Below, one piece after another: positions 12,253 through 27,200 of a stretch of DNA of 64,000 nt; within the stretch, counting starts at the first letter, position 1; each line of letters opens with the position of its first letter. The position numbers were made by a program, and so were the translations under genes. Source of the DNA: Nemertoderma westbladi (taxonomy: Eukaryota; Xenacoelomorpha; Nemertodermatida; Nemertodermatidae). Under the pieces are notes generated by a model. That model had not been told where the DNA came from. It was given only the letters and a program-made list of their open reading frames with translations, and ran no database searches. The DNA is taken from positions 17,422 through 81,421 of the forward strand of contig JAUCBJ010009124.1 in NCBI GenBank assembly GCA_032718475.1, given 5' to 3'.

Positions 12253-15200
12253 CTGTAATTAAAAATTAATTTTATTTATTTGTGGGGAATTAATTTCGCA
12301 CTATCAAATCGCCAGGGCGCCATATTTTCCAGCTATATATCGCAGTGCGACATTATTTAACAGTATGACCCTACGCCATACATTTTACTATGTACAGTAT
12401 TTCCAGTATGTCACCGCGTCATTATTAGGTTGTTCTAGAAAGTTTGACTGCATAACTACTAATAATTCCCCACAAATAAATAAAATTAGATTCGCCATTG
12501 TTCATAATTAGCATTTTAAAGCTTTTACGGCCCCCGTTTTATCATGCAGAACCCTATAAGGTGCTATTTTATGAACTATGACGTAGGCGTTTTACCTAAA
12601 TCATAAGTAACTCACGCGTCGACTAGTTTCCCGACTTTATCCTCGAATTCCTCTAAACGTCTCGATAAATTTCGCTTTTTTCTGCTGCCCCTCGGCGCGG
12701 TTTTTGCGTTCCTTCGAGAAATCAAATACCCTAATTTTTCCATCATGAAATTCACAAACCCGAACTCATCTTCCCTTGGTGTTCCTTTTATCTGAATAAA
12801 CGTAAATAAATTCTTATGAATATGAAATACTTTTTTTAGTTACAATAACATTTCCAAATTATATAAATGAAAATAAAATAATTAACATTAAGGATTCTTT
12901 CTAGAATGTATTTTGAATGTCTTTCAAAATTCAAATGATCTGGACTTTCATCTTTGTTAACTTTTTTCTACACAAACAACCATTATAAATATTTGCAGTT
13001 CCTTCCTTCATGTGGCATCGCAGTGGGACGCCGTTGGTTGATTACCTTCCGCCGACCTTGTCTGCAGGACTAGCCGTTGGTTGATTACCTTCCGCCGACC
13101 TTGTCTGCATGGCTAGCCGTTGGTTGATTACCTTCCGCCGACCTTGTCTGCAGGACTAGCCGTTGGTTGATTACCTTCCGCCAACATGGTCTGCAGGACT
13201 AGCCGTTGGTTGATTACCTTCCGCCGACCTTGTCTGCAGGACTAGCCGTTGGTTGATTACCTTCCGCCGACCTTGTCTGCATGGCTAGCCGTTGGTTGAT
13301 TACCTTCCGCCAACCTTGTCTGCAGGACTAGCCGTTTGTTGATTACCTTCCGCCGACCTTGTCTGCAGGACTAGCCGTTGGTTGATTACCTTCCGCCGAC
13401 CTTGTCTCCATGACTAACCGTTGGTTGATTACCTTCCGCCGACCTTGTCTGCAGGACTAGCCGTTGGTTGATTACCTTCCGCCGACCTTGTCTGCAGGAC
13501 TAGCCGTTGGTTGATTACCTTCCGCCAACATGGTCTGCAGGACTAGCCGTTGGTTGATTACCTTCCGCCGACCTTGTCTGCAGGACTAGCCGTTGGTTGA
13601 TTACCTTCCGCCGACCTTGTCTGCAGGACTAGCCGTTGGTTGATTACCTTCCGCCGACCTTGTCTGCAGGACTAGCCGTTGGTTGATTACCTTCCGCCGA
13701 CCTTGTCTGCAGGACTAGCCGTTGGTTGATTACCTTCCGCCGACCTTGTCTGCAGGACTAGCCGTTGGTTGATTACCTTCCGCCAACCTTGTCTGCAGGA
13801 CTAGCCGTTGGTTGATTACCTTCCGCCGACCTTGTCTGCAGGACTAACCGTTGGTTGATTACCTTCCGCCAACCTTGTCTGCAGGACTAGCCGTTGGTTG
13901 ATTACCTTCCGCCAACATGGTCTGCAGGACTAGCCGTTGGTTGATTACCTTCCGCCGACCTTGTCTGCAGGACTAGCCGTTGGTTGATTACCTTCCGCCG
14001 ACCTTGTCTGCAGGACTAGCCGTTGGTTGATTACCTTCCGCCAACCTTGTCTGCAGGACTAGCCGTTGGTTGATTACCTTCCGCCGACCTTGTCTGCAGG
14101 ACTAACCGTTGGTTGATTACCTTCCGCCGACCTTGTTTGCAGGACTAGCCGTTGGTTGATTACCTTCCGCCGACCTTGTCTGCAGGACTAGCCGTTGGTT
14201 GATTACCTTCCGCCGACCTTGTCTGCAGGACTAGCCGTTGGTTGATTACCTTCCGCCGACCTTGTCTGCAGGACTAGCCGTTGGTTGATTACCTTCCGCC
14301 GACCTTGTCTGCAGGACTAGCCGTTGGTTGATTACCTTCCGCCGACCTTGTCTGCAGGACTAGCCGTTGGTTGATTACCTTCCGCCGACCTTGTCTGCAG
14401 GACTAGCCGTTGGTTGATTACCTTCCGCCGACCTTGTCTGCAGGACTAGCCGTTGGTTGATTACCTTCCGCCGACCTTGTCTGCAGGACTAGCCGTTGGT
14501 TGATTACCTTCCGCCGACCTTGTCTGCAGGACTAGCCGTTGGTTGATTACCTTCCGCCGACCTTGTCTGCAGGACTAGCCGTTGGTTGATTACCTTCCGC
14601 CGACCTTGTCTGCAGGACTAGCCGTTGGTTGATTACCTTCCGCCGACCTTGTCTGCAGGACTAGCCGTTGGTTGATTACCTTCCGCCGACCTTGTCTGCA
14701 GGACTAGCCGTTGGTTGATTACCTTCCGCCGACCTTGTCTGCAGGACTAGCCGTTGGTTGATTACCTTCCGCCGACCTTGTCTGCAGGACTAGCCGTTGG
14801 TTGATTACCTTCCGCCGACCTTGTCTGCAGGACTAGCCGTTGGTTGATTACCTTCCGCCGACCTTGTCTGCAGGACTAGCCGTTGGTTGATTACCTTCCG
14901 CCGACCTTGTCTGCATGACTAGCCGTTGGTTGATTACCTTCCGCCGACCTTGTCTGCAGGACTAGCCGTTGGTTGATTACCTTCCGCCGACCTTGTCTGT
15001 AGGACTAGCCGTTGGTTGATTACGTTCCGCCGACCTTGTCTGCAGGACTAGCCGTTGGTTGATTACCTTCCGCCGACCTTGTCTGAAGGACTAGCCGTTG
15101 GTTGATTACCTTCCGCCGACCTTGTCTGCAGGACTAGCCGTTGGTTTATTACCTTCCGCCGACCTTGTCTGCATGACATGCCGTTTGTTGATTACCTTCC

Positions 15201-18200
15201 GCCGACCTTGTCTGCATGGCTAGCCGTTGGTTGATTACCTTCCACCAACCTTGTCTGCAGGACTAGCCGTTGGTTGATTACCTTCCGCCGACCTTGTCTG
15301 CAGGACTAGCCGTTGGTTGATTACCTTACGCCGACCTTGTCTGTATGTCTAGCCGTTGGTTGATTACCTTCCGCCGACCTTGTCTGCAGGACTAGCCGTT
15401 GGTTGATTACCTTCCGCCGACCTTGTCTGCAGGACTAGCCGTTGGTTGATTACCTTCCGCCGACCTTGTCTGCAGGACTAGCCGTTGGTTGATTACCTTC
15501 GGCCGACCTTGTCTGCGGGACTAGCCGTTGGTTGATTACCTTCCGCCGACCTTGTCTGCAGGACTAGCCGTTGGTTGATTACCTTCCGCCGACCTTGTCT
15601 GCAGGACTAGCCGTTGGTTGATTACCTTCCGCCAACCTTGTCTGCAGGACTAGCCGTTGGTTGATTACCTTCCGCCGACCTTGTCTGCAGGACTAGCCGT
15701 TGGTTGATTACCTTCCGCCAACCTTGTCTGCAGGACTAGCCGTTGGTTGATTACCTTCCGCCAACCTTGTTTGCAGGACTAGCCGTTGGTTGTTTACCTT
15801 CCACCGACCTTGTCTGCATGGCTAGCCGTTGGTTGATTACCTTCCGCCGACCTTGTCTGCAGGACTAGCCGTTGGTTGATTACCTTCCGCCGACCTTGTC
15901 TGCAGGACTAGCCGTTGGTTGATTACCTTCCGCCAACCTTGTCTGCAGGACTAGCCGTTGGTTGATTACCTTCCGCCAACCTTGTCTGCAGGACTAGCCG
16001 TTGGTTGATTACCTTCCGCCAACCTTGTTTGCAGGACTAGCCGTTGGTTGATTACCTTCCGCCAACCTTGTCTGCAGGACTAGCCGTTGGTTGATTACCT
16101 TCTGCCGACCTTGTCTGCAGGACTAGCCGTTGGTTGATTACCTTCCGCCGACCTTGTCTGCAGGACTAGCCGTTGGTTGATTACCTTCCGCCAACCTTGT
16201 TTGCAGGACTAGCCGTTGGTTGATTACCTTCCGCCAACCTTGTCTGCAGGACTAGCCGTTGGTTGATTACCTTCCGCCGACCTTGTCTGCAGGACTAGCC
16301 GTTGGTTGATTACCTTCCGCCAACCTTGTCTGCAGGACTAGCCGTTGGTTGATTACCTTCCGCCAACCTTGTTTGCAGGACTAGCCGTTGGTTGTTTACC
16401 ATCCACCGACCTTGTCTGCATGGCTAGCCGTTGGTTGATTACCTTCCGCCGACCTTGTCTGCAGGACTAGCCGTTGGTTGATTACCTTCCGCCGACCTTG
16501 TCTGCAGGACTAGCCGTTGGTTGATTACCTTCCGCCAACCTTGTCTGCAGGACTAGCCGTTGGTTGATTATCTTCCGCCAACCTTGTCTGCAGGACTAGC
16601 CGTTGGTTGATTACCTTCCGCCAACCTTGTTTGCAGGACTAGCCGTTGGTTTATTACCTTCCGCCAACCTTGTCTGCAGGACTAGCCGTTGGTTGATTAC
16701 CTTCCGCCGACCTTGTCTGCAGGACTAGCCGTTGGTTGATTACCTTCCGCCGACCTTGTCTGCAGGACTAGCCGTTGGTTGATTACCTTCCGCCAACCTT
16801 GTCTGCAGGACTAGCCGTTGGTTGATTACCTTCCGCCAACCTTGTCTGCAGGACTAGCCGTTGGTTGATTACCTTCCGCCAACCTTGTTTGCAGGACTAG
16901 CCGTTGGTTGATTACCTTCCGCCAACCTTGTCTGCAGGACTAGCCGTTGGTTGATTACCTTCCGCCGACCTTGTCTGCAGGACTAGCCGTTGGTTGATTA
17001 CCTTCCGCCGACCTTGTCTGCAGGACTAGCCGTTGGTTGATTACCTTCCGCCGACCTTGTCTCCATGACTAACCGTTGGTTGATTACCTTCCGCCGACCT
17101 TGTCTGCAGGACTAGCCGTTGGTTGATTACCTTCCACCAACCTTGTCTGCAGGACTAGCCGTTGGTTGATTACCTTCCGCCGACCTTGTCTGCAGGACTA
17201 GCCGTTGGTTGATTACCTTCCGCCAACCTTGTCTGCAGGACTAGCCGTTGGTTGATTACCTTCCGCCAACCTTGTTTGCAGGACTAGCCGTTGGTTGATT
17301 ACCTTCCGCCAACCTTGTCTGCAGGACTAGCCGTTGGTTGATTACCTTCCGCCAACCTTGTCTGCAGGACTAGCCGTTGGTTGATTACCTTCCGCCAACC
17401 TTGTCTGCAGGACTAGCCGTTGGTTGATTACCTTCCGCCAACCTTGTTTGCAGGACTAGCCGTTGGTTGATTACCTTCCGCCAACCTTGTCTGCAGGACT
17501 AGCCGTTGGTTGATTACCTTCCGCCGACCTTGTCTGCAGGACTAGCCGTTGGTTGATTACCTTCCGCCGACCTTGCCTGCAGGACTAGCCGTTGGTTGAT
17601 TACCTTCCGCCGACCTTGTCTCCATGACTAACCGTTGGTTGATTACCTTCCGCCGACCTTGTCTGCAGGACTAGCCGTTGGTTGATTACCTTCCACCAAC
17701 CTTGTCTGCAGGACTAGCCGTTGGTTGATTACCTTCCGCCGACCTTGTCTGCAGGACTAGCCGTTGGTTGATTACCTTCCGCCGACCTTGTCTGCAGGAC
17801 TAGCCGTTGGTTGATTACCTTCCGCCGACCTTGTCTCCATGACTAACCGTTGGTTGATTACCTTCCGCCGACCTTGTCTGCAGGACTAGCCGTTGGTTGA
17901 TTACCTTCCACCAACCTTGTCTGCAGGACTAGCCGTTGGTTGATTACCTTCCGCCGACCTTGTCTCCATGACTAATCATGTATTGTACATTGCAAGCATA
18001 CACAAACCATACCTAACACATTCATAGCGTCCCCAGTATCCATAGTAACATGTGATGATTTGTTTAGTTGACAAGGCGATTCTTAATTAACTATTAATGA
18101 TTAATTGACAACTAATTGGCTAAGAGCTACAGGAACTACATCATTGCTGCCATAGTGGTACGAGAACAATGAGTACCCTGACATCCCAAAAGTAACCCAG

Positions 18201-21200
18201 AATCCCATAACGTACCACTAAAATCAATATCATATAATAATAATAATATTATTACCCCACTAATAAATATTAGACTTACAGCGCTGATGCTGTCGTTAAG
18301 AATGGCTATGAACAGATTGATAACAATAACGTTCATAAAGAATGTATAAACGGTAAAGAAGATCGCCCCAAGGATCGGACTAATTGACATCATTTCTTCG
18401 TAATTGAATTTACCTGAAATCGTTACGTTTGTATTTAAGTAAGACAACATGCCTCCCGGAAAGATTACGATAAGGAGATGATTTGAATGAATAAAGGAAA
18501 TTATTTCCCGCTAAATTAAAATGTGTGGCAACCCGCATACATAACACATGTAATATACAGTCCCGAAACTTTATTTATCTTTAATAATACAAATCAAATT
18601 TACACAAACGATATGGCGAGTTTCTTTGCAAGACACCTCCGTGAAAAATCTATATCTAGATCTATTAAAATCTATATATTATATTAAATCTACATCTATA
18701 AAAATCGAAAATGCATCTCTTAAAACGGGTGAGTACAAAACAAAGACCCAAGACCCAATTAAACTGCATAATCTTGAAACATGTGTTAACTTTCGTTTAT
18801 TGTTTTGGTTCCCCAACACGTCTCTGTAACCTGCTTCTTTACCATTTAAATTTACCATTTAAAAACCTTTAAATGGCAATGGGACCTAACGCTCTTTGGG
18901 ACCTGTACAAAACAAGTCGCCGCTAGTTCCGAAATAGGGTTAGGTCCTAAAGAGCGTCAGTTCCTAAAGAGCGTTAAATCCCTTTGCCATTTAAGGTTAG
19001 TAATGGAGCAGGTTACAGAGGCGTGTTTGGGGAACCAAAACAATAAACAAAAGACTAAAGACTTCTTTAGTCTTTGGGTCTTGGATATTTCTTTTTTACT
19101 CACCCCCTTATAACAAAATACAATATTTCTAGAAGACATTCCACCCACCTAGTAGCGTGCTGATTAAACTCTGGGCGGCTGCGATGGGGCTGTGGTACCG
19201 GACCAGGTAAGGCATGAAAAGGAGATAGGCGACCCCCCAGAATCCGCTGAAGAAAAAGAAAAACCACATCGCGAATCCCCCCATCTCTTTACCGGCACGG
19301 GAAATTGTGGCAGACAGCATTGCAATACTGGTGGAAAACTATTGGAAAATAACTAGAATATTGATAAGTACTGTATACCGGTAGAACTGCTGGTAAATCT
19401 ATTGGAAATACTAACTATATTCGATTTAAATAAAGTAGCTCGTATTTCACGTCGGTTCGAGTGGGAATATTGCCATTAATCGAGCGTAAGTGAGTGAGTT
19501 AAATATGAAACGAGAATCTGAAAGTGAAATAGGCCTACAGGGACTTTATTAGTTACTGTTAGGCTTACATCATCGTGACCGTAGAATCTGGTACAATCAT
19601 ACTGAAATAATACTGTTACTTTATTTCACGTTGCGATATAGCACACCATAGCCCATTATTTCACGGCGTATTTCACGCCGACTTGAAAATTTAAATAGAT
19701 TATTTATATTAATATATTATTATATAATATAGGGTTAGGTAAAGCAATAATGTGTTGCAACTAACCCGCAATATGTAGAGAAACTTAAGGGTTGAGAAGA
19801 AAGCAATAAATCCCAGCATGTTGAGGAATGTTTCATGAACCGAAGCGATGTACATTAGGTTAATGGATTCCCTGCCTCCGGACTTGACTATTTTATCTAA
19901 ACGTTGTTCCGTTACAGAATAGCGATAAAAGAACAACCCAATCGCGGCTAAAATAAACAAACGATAATCCACCGTATTTTATCTGTAGGATTATTTAATT
20001 TATTAATCTGTGTGATTAATATGGACTACGTTAACACTTATTTACGTGTAATATGCCGTAAAAATATGGTAAATTCAATGCTGGCTAACGGGTAATACTT
20101 AACAATGATAAGTTAAATAGTCGGTCTGTTACTTTCAGTATCAATGTATCCTTTTAAATAGGCTCATCCAGACTATCGGCAGCATAATATGTGTTATAAC
20201 TTTTTGTTGGGCACAGCTTTTGCAAAGTCGGCAATGACGTCCAGGTGGGATCGAACTGGTGACCTCCGGGTTGGAAGTCTGATGCTCTAAGCATTCAGCT
20301 AGTGGCTCAGGCAAAATATAGACCTGAAAATACAATCTGATACCTTGTATGTCCGCAATTTACCTCCTCATGGCCTCCCATCTGTCATACCATCATCTGC
20401 TGCCACTGTGCTCAACACTACAGTACTTGGCCGTCTATCAATAATAACACCAATAATAAATTATAAATATACCGGTCGCATTTCTCTATGGGTGTAACTG
20501 TCCTACCTAAATTAGTAGCTAGAGTGTATGATTAATCATTGTGGCCGTGATGGTTCATGGTTAATATACACTACACTTTCATTGTAGCGAGTGGTTAAAG
20601 ACGGCCAAGTACTACGGTAGGGTTGTGTACAGTGGCAGCAGATGATGGTATTGGACAGATGGAGGGCCATGATGAGGTAAATTGCGGACATACTAGCTAT
20701 CAGATACTATTTCCACGTCTATCTTTTACCTGAGCCGCTAGCTGAATGGTTAGAGCGTCAGGCTTCCAACCCGGAGGTCACCAGTTCGATCCCACCTGGA
20801 CGTCATTGCCGACTTTGCAAAAGCTGTGCCCAACAAAAAGTTATAATACAGTAATATGAAACCACTCATTCACCCAAAACACCAATAATAATATGTGTAA
20901 TATGCATAATAATTTACTGTATGATTTAGACAATGTGTTTAGTTAACATATTGACTTACATACGGCTGTCAAAACAATAAGCATATCTAAATAGTTGATG
21001 AGTTTCCTAAAATATTCCTTCTGCTGTCGACAAATCTTGATAATTTCTCCGATGAAAAATATTAGTGTTATTAGAGCCACTGCAATCAGAGAGACGGCCA
21101 TCCACAAATCTTTATCAGCAAAGTCATATTTCATCTTCACGGGTTGTAGACGGTAGAATGGTAGACCTAAAGGGTAGTGGTAGTAAAAATAGTAGAATTA

Positions 21201-24200
21201 GTAGAAATATATTCTGGTTAAAGGTAAATATATACGGTTTATTTTAATTTAAATGTAGATAATTTATTATTTATTATATAATTTATTATTAAACTATTTT
21301 ATATAATTATTAATAGGACATCAGTTAAATAGCGCATTTTTTATATTGAAATTAATTGTTGTAATTCTACATTAAGAGATTACACATACCCGAAGCTGTT
21401 GGGGGGAATTCAACCACGAATGTTGTCACAGCATAAACATTATTTGGGACATTGTAAACGGTGAACTCGACAAATATAGCACGAGTGCGTTCGTCTAGCC
21501 AAAGTTCAGATTCGAGTTTCTTAAGGTCTTCTAGTGTCTCAGCTGGAGTCGGTTTCATTTTGTAAATATAACCACCACCTTTAAGAATTAATTAGTGATA
21601 ATTAATTAATCAGCAGGGATTAAAGATTAAATAAAATAGTAGAATCCAGAATCTGGGACTACCAATGAATCTATATTAGGCCTATATATTATCCAACGGA
21701 CTATACGGTACCAGTACAACAGAGTTACACGTTCGTGGGGCCTTCGCGCAGCACGAGAGCCTTTATTAGAAAGTACATTATACTAATCTCTATTAGATAT
21801 ACGAAAACTGTCTTTGAACTTCAATTTCACTTTCAACCGGGAGGTCACCATTTCGACCGTAATCAGTCAGACTTTCAACCGGGAGGTCACCATTTCGACC
21901 GTAATCAGTCAGACTTTCAACCGGGAGGTCACCATTTCGACCGTAATCAGTCAGACTTTCAACCGGGAGGTCACCATTTCGACCGTAATCAGTCAGACTT
22001 TCAACCGGGAGGTCACCATTTCGACCGTAAACAGTCAGACTTTCAACCGGGAGGTCACCATTTCGACCGTAATCAGTCAGACTTTCAACCGGGAGGTCAC
22101 CACTTCGACCGTAATCAGTCAGACTTTCAACCGGGAGGTCACCATTTCGACCGTAATCAGTCAGACTTTCAACCGGGAGGTCACCATTTCGACCGTAAAC
22201 AGTCAGACTTTCAACCGGGAGGTCACCACTTCGACCGTAATCAGTCAGACTTTCAACCGGGAGGTCACCATTTCGACCGTAATCAGTCAGACTTTCAACC
22301 GGGAGGTCACCATTTCGACCGTAATCAGTCAGACTTTCAACCGGGAGGTCACCATTTCGACCGTAATCAGTCAGACTTTCAACCGGGAGGTCACCATTTC
22401 GACCGTAATCAGTCAGACTTTCAACCGGGAGGTCACCATTTCGATCGTAATCAGTCAGACTTTCAACCGGGAGGTCACCATTTCGACCGTAATCAGTCAG
22501 ACTTTCAACCGGGAGGTCACCATTTCGACCGTAATCAGTCAGACTTTCAACCGGGAGGTCACCATTTCGACCGTAATCAGTCAGACTTTCAACCGGGAGG
22601 TCACCATTTCGACCGTAATCAGTCAGACTTTCAACCGGGAGGTCACCATTTCGACCGTAATCAGTCAGACTTTCAACCGGGAGGTCACCATTTCGACCGT
22701 AATCAGTCAGACTTTCAACCGGGAGGTCACCATTTCGACCGTAATCAGTCAGACTTTCAACCGGGAGGTCACCATTTCGACCGTAATCAGTCAGACTTTC
22801 AACCGGGAGGTCACCATTTCGACCGTAATCAGTCAGACTTTCATCCGGGAGGTCACCATTTCGACCGTAATCAGTCAGACTTTCAACCGGGAGGTCACCA
22901 TTTCGACCGTAATCAGACAGACTTTCAACCGGGAGGTCACCATTTCGACCGTAATCAGTCAGACTTTCAACCGGGAGGTCACCATTTCGACCGTAATCAG
23001 TCAGACTTTCAACCGGGAGGTCACCATTTCGACCGTAATCAGACAGACTTTCAACCGGGAGGTCACCATTTCGATCGTAATCAGTCAGACTTTCAACCGG
23101 GAGGTCACCATTTCGACCGTAATCAGTCAGACTTTCAACCGGGAGGTCTCCATTTCGATCGTAATCAGACAGACTTTCAACCGGGAGGTCACCATTTCGA
23201 CCGTAATCAGTCAGACTTTCAACCGGGAGGTCACCACTTCGACCGTAATCAGACAGACTTTCAACCGGGAGGTCACCATTTCGACCGTAATCAGTCAGAC
23301 TTTCAACCGGGAGGTCACCATTTCGATCGTAATCAGTCAGACTTTCAACCGGGAGGTCACCACTTCGACCGTAATCAGACAGACTTTCAACCGGGAGGTC
23401 ACCATTTCGATCGTAATCAGTCAGACTTTCAACCGGGAGGTCACCATTTCGACCGTAATCAGTCAGACTTTCAACCGGGAGGTCTCCATTTCGATCGTAA
23501 TCAGACAGACTTTCAACCGGGAGGTCACCATTTCGACCGTAATCAGTCAGACTTTCAACCGGGAGGTCACCACTTCGACCGTAATCAGACAGACTTTCAA
23601 CCGGGAGGTCACCATTTCGACCGTAATCAGTCAGACTTTCAACCGGGAGGTCACCATTTCGATCGTAATCAGTCAGACTTTCAACCGGGAGGTCACCATT
23701 TCGACCGTAATCAGACAGACTTTCAACCGGGAGGTCACCATTTCGACCGTAATCAGTCAGACTTTCAACCGGGAGGTCACCATTTCGACCGTAATCAGTC
23801 AGACTTTCAACCGGGAGGTCACCATTTCGACCGTAATCAGTCAGACTTTCAACCGGGAGGTCACCATTTCGACCGTAATCAGTCAGACTTTCAACCGGGA
23901 GGTCACCATTTCGACCGTAATCAGTCAGACTTTCAACCGGGAGGTCACCATTTCGACCGTAATCAGTCAGACTTTCAACCGGGAGGTCACCATTTCGACC
24001 GTAATCAGTCAGACTTTCAACCGGGAGGTCACCATTTCGACCGTAATCAGTCAGACTTTCAACCGGGAGGTCACCATTTCGACCGTAATCAGTCAGACTT
24101 TCAACCGGGAGGTCACCATTTCGACCGTAATCAGTCAGACTTTCAACCGGGAGGTCACCATTTCGACCGTAATCAGTCAGACTTTCAACCGGGAGGTCAC

Positions 24201-27200
24201 CATTTCGACCGTAATCAGTCAGACTTTCAACCGGGAGGTCACCATTTCGACCGTAATCAGTCAGACTTTCAACCGGGATGTCACCATTTCGACCGTAATC
24301 AGTCAGACTTTCAACCGGGAGGTCACCATTTCGATCGTAATCAGTCAGACTTTCAACCGGGAGGTCACCACTTCGACCGTAATCAGTCAGACTTTCAACC
24401 GGGAGGTCACCATTTCGACCGTAATCAGTCAGACTTTCATCCGGGAGGTCACCATTTCGACCGTAATCAGTCAGACTTTCAACCGGGAGGTCACCATTTC
24501 GACCGTAATCAGTCAGACTTTCAACCGGGAGGTCACCATTTCGACCGTAATCAGTCAGACTTTCAACCGGGAGGTCACCATTTCGACCGTAATCAGTCAG
24601 ACTTTCAACCGGGAGGTCACCATTTCGACCGTAATCAGTCAGACTTTCAACCGGGAGGTCACCATTTCGACCGTAATCAGTCAGACTTTCAACCGGGAGG
24701 TCACCATTTCGACCGTAATCAGTCAGACTTTCAACCGGGAGGTCACCATTTCGACCGTAATCAGTCAGACTTTCAACCGGGAGGTCACCATTTCGACCGT
24801 AATCAGTCAGACTTTCAACCGGGAGGTCACCATTTCGACCGTAATCAGTCAGACTTTCAACCGGGAGGTCACCATTTCGACCGTAATCAGTCAGACTTTC
24901 AACCGGGAGGTCACCACTTCGACCGTAATCAGTCAGACTTTCAACCGGGAGGTCACCATTTCGACCGTAATCAGTCAGACTTTCAACCGGGAGGTCACCA
25001 TTTCGACCGTAATCAGTCAGACTTTCAACCGGGAGGTCACCATTTCGACCGTAATCAGTCAGACTTTCAACCGGGAGGTCACCATTTCGACCGTAATCAG
25101 TCAGACTTTCAACCGGGAGGTCACCATTTCGACCGTAATCAGTCAGACTTTCAACCGGGAGGTCACCATTTCGACCGTAATCAGTCAGACTTTCAACCGG
25201 GAGGTCACCATTTCGACCGTAATCAGTCAGACTTTCAACCGGGAGGTCACCATTTCGACCGTAATCAGTCAGACTTTCAACCGGGAGGTCACCATTTCGA
25301 CCGTAATCAGTCAGACTTTCAACCGGGAGGTCACCATTTCGACCGTAATCAGTCAGACTTTCAACCGGGAGGTCACCATTTCGACCGTAATCAGTCAGAC
25401 TTTCAACCGGGAGGTCACCATTTCGACCGTAATCAGTCAGACTTTCAACCGGGAGGTCACCATTTCGACCGTAATCAGTCAGACTTTCAACCGGGAGGTC
25501 ACCATTTCGACCGTAATCAGTCAGACTTTCAACCGGGAGGTCACCATTTCGATCGTAATCAGTCAGACTTTCAACCGGGAGGTCACCATTTCGACCGTAA
25601 TCAGTCAGACTTTCAACCGGGAGGTCACCATTTCGACCGTAATCAGTCAGACTTTCAACCGGGAGGTCACCATTTCGATCGTAATCAGTCAGACTTTCAA
25701 CCGGGAGGTCACCATTTCGACCGTAATCAGTCAGACTTTCAACCGGGAGGTCACCATTTCGACCGTAATCAGTCAGACTTTCAACCGGGAGGTCACCATT
25801 TCGACCGTAATCAGTCAGACTTTCAACCGGGAGGTCACCATTTCGACCGTAATCAGTCAGACTTTCAACCGGGAGGTCACCATTTCGACCGTAATCAGTC
25901 AGACTTTCAACCGGGAGGTCACCATTTCGACCGTAATCAGTCAGACTTTCAACCGGGAGGTCACCATTTCGATCGTAATCAGTCAGACTTTCAACCGGGA
26001 GGTCACCATTTCGACCGTAATCAGTCAGACTTTCAACCGGGAGGTCACCATTTCGACCGTAATCAGTCAGACTTTCAACCGGGAGGTCACCATTTCGACC
26101 GTAATCAGTCAGACTTTCAACCGGGAGGTCACCATTTCGACCGTAATCAGTCAGACTTTCAACCGGGAGGTCACCATTTCGACCGTAATCAGTCAGACTT
26201 TCAACCGGGAGGTCACCATTTCGACCGTAATCAGTCAGACTTTCAACCGGGAGGTCACCATTTCGACCGTAATCAGTCAGACTTTCAACCGGGAGGTCAC
26301 CATTTCGACCGTAATCAGTCAGACTTTCAACCGGGAGGTCACCATTTCGACCGTAATCAGTCAGACTTTCAACCGGGAGGTCACCATTTCGACCGTAATC
26401 AGTCAGACTTTCAACCGGGAGGTCACCATTTCGACCGTAATCAGTCAGACTTTCAACCGGGAGGTCACCATTTCGACCGTAATCAGTCAGACTTTCAACC
26501 GGGAGGTCACCATTTCGACCGTAATCAGTCAGACTTTCAACCGGGAGGTCACCATTTCGACCGTAATCAGTCAGACTTTCAACCGGGAGGTCACCATTTC
26601 GACCGTAATCAGTCAGACTTTCAACCGGGAGGTCACCATTTCGACCGTAATCAGTCAGACTTTCAACCGGGAGGTCACCATTTCGACCGTAATCAGTCAG
26701 ACTTTCAACCGGGAGGTCACCATTTCGACCGTAATCAGTCAGACTTTCAACCGGGAGGTCACCATTTCGACCGTAATCAGTCAGACTTTCAACCGGGAGG
26801 TCACCATTTCGACCGTAATCAGTCAGACTTTCAACCGGGAGGTCACCATTTCGACCGTAATCAGTCAGACTTTCAACCGGGAGGTCACCATTTCGACCGT
26901 AATCAGTCAGACTTTCAACCGGGAGGTCACCATTTCGACCGTAATCAGTCAGACTTTCAACCGGGAGGTCACCATTTCGACCGTAATCAGTCAGACTTTC
27001 AACCGGGAGGTCACCATTTCGACCGTAATCAGTCAGACTTTCAACCGGGAGGTCACCATTTCGACCGTAATCAGTCAGACTTTCAACCGGGAGGTCACCA
27101 TTTCGACCGTAATCAGTCAGACTTTCAACCGGGAGGTCACCATTTCGACCGTAATCAGTCAGACTTTCAACCGGGAGGTCACCATTTCGACCGTAATCAG

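Larger units (their letters stand above)
20186..20862. repeat. Foldback: two SINE-A copies facing each other
   Basis: Arms of about 250-265 bp (about 20186-20436 and 20599-20862) are inverted copies with an AT-rich loop of about 160 bp. Each arm carries a tRNA-derived SINE (outer end) and a shared non-SINE part containing GAGGTAAATTGCGGACATAC. It lies in the intron between polycystin exons 12 and 13. Confidence 0.82.

Noticed and set aside
18626-18829. 67-codon plus-strand frame
   Set aside because: It overlaps the left arm of the inverted-repeat transposon and has no coding features.
19709-19972. Longer reading of exon 13 starting VDYRLFIL
   Set aside because: It would break phase with exon 12. 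The strong acceptor TTTATTTTAG inside it gives the phase match and the family sequence VLTAV-S-AIGLFFYR.
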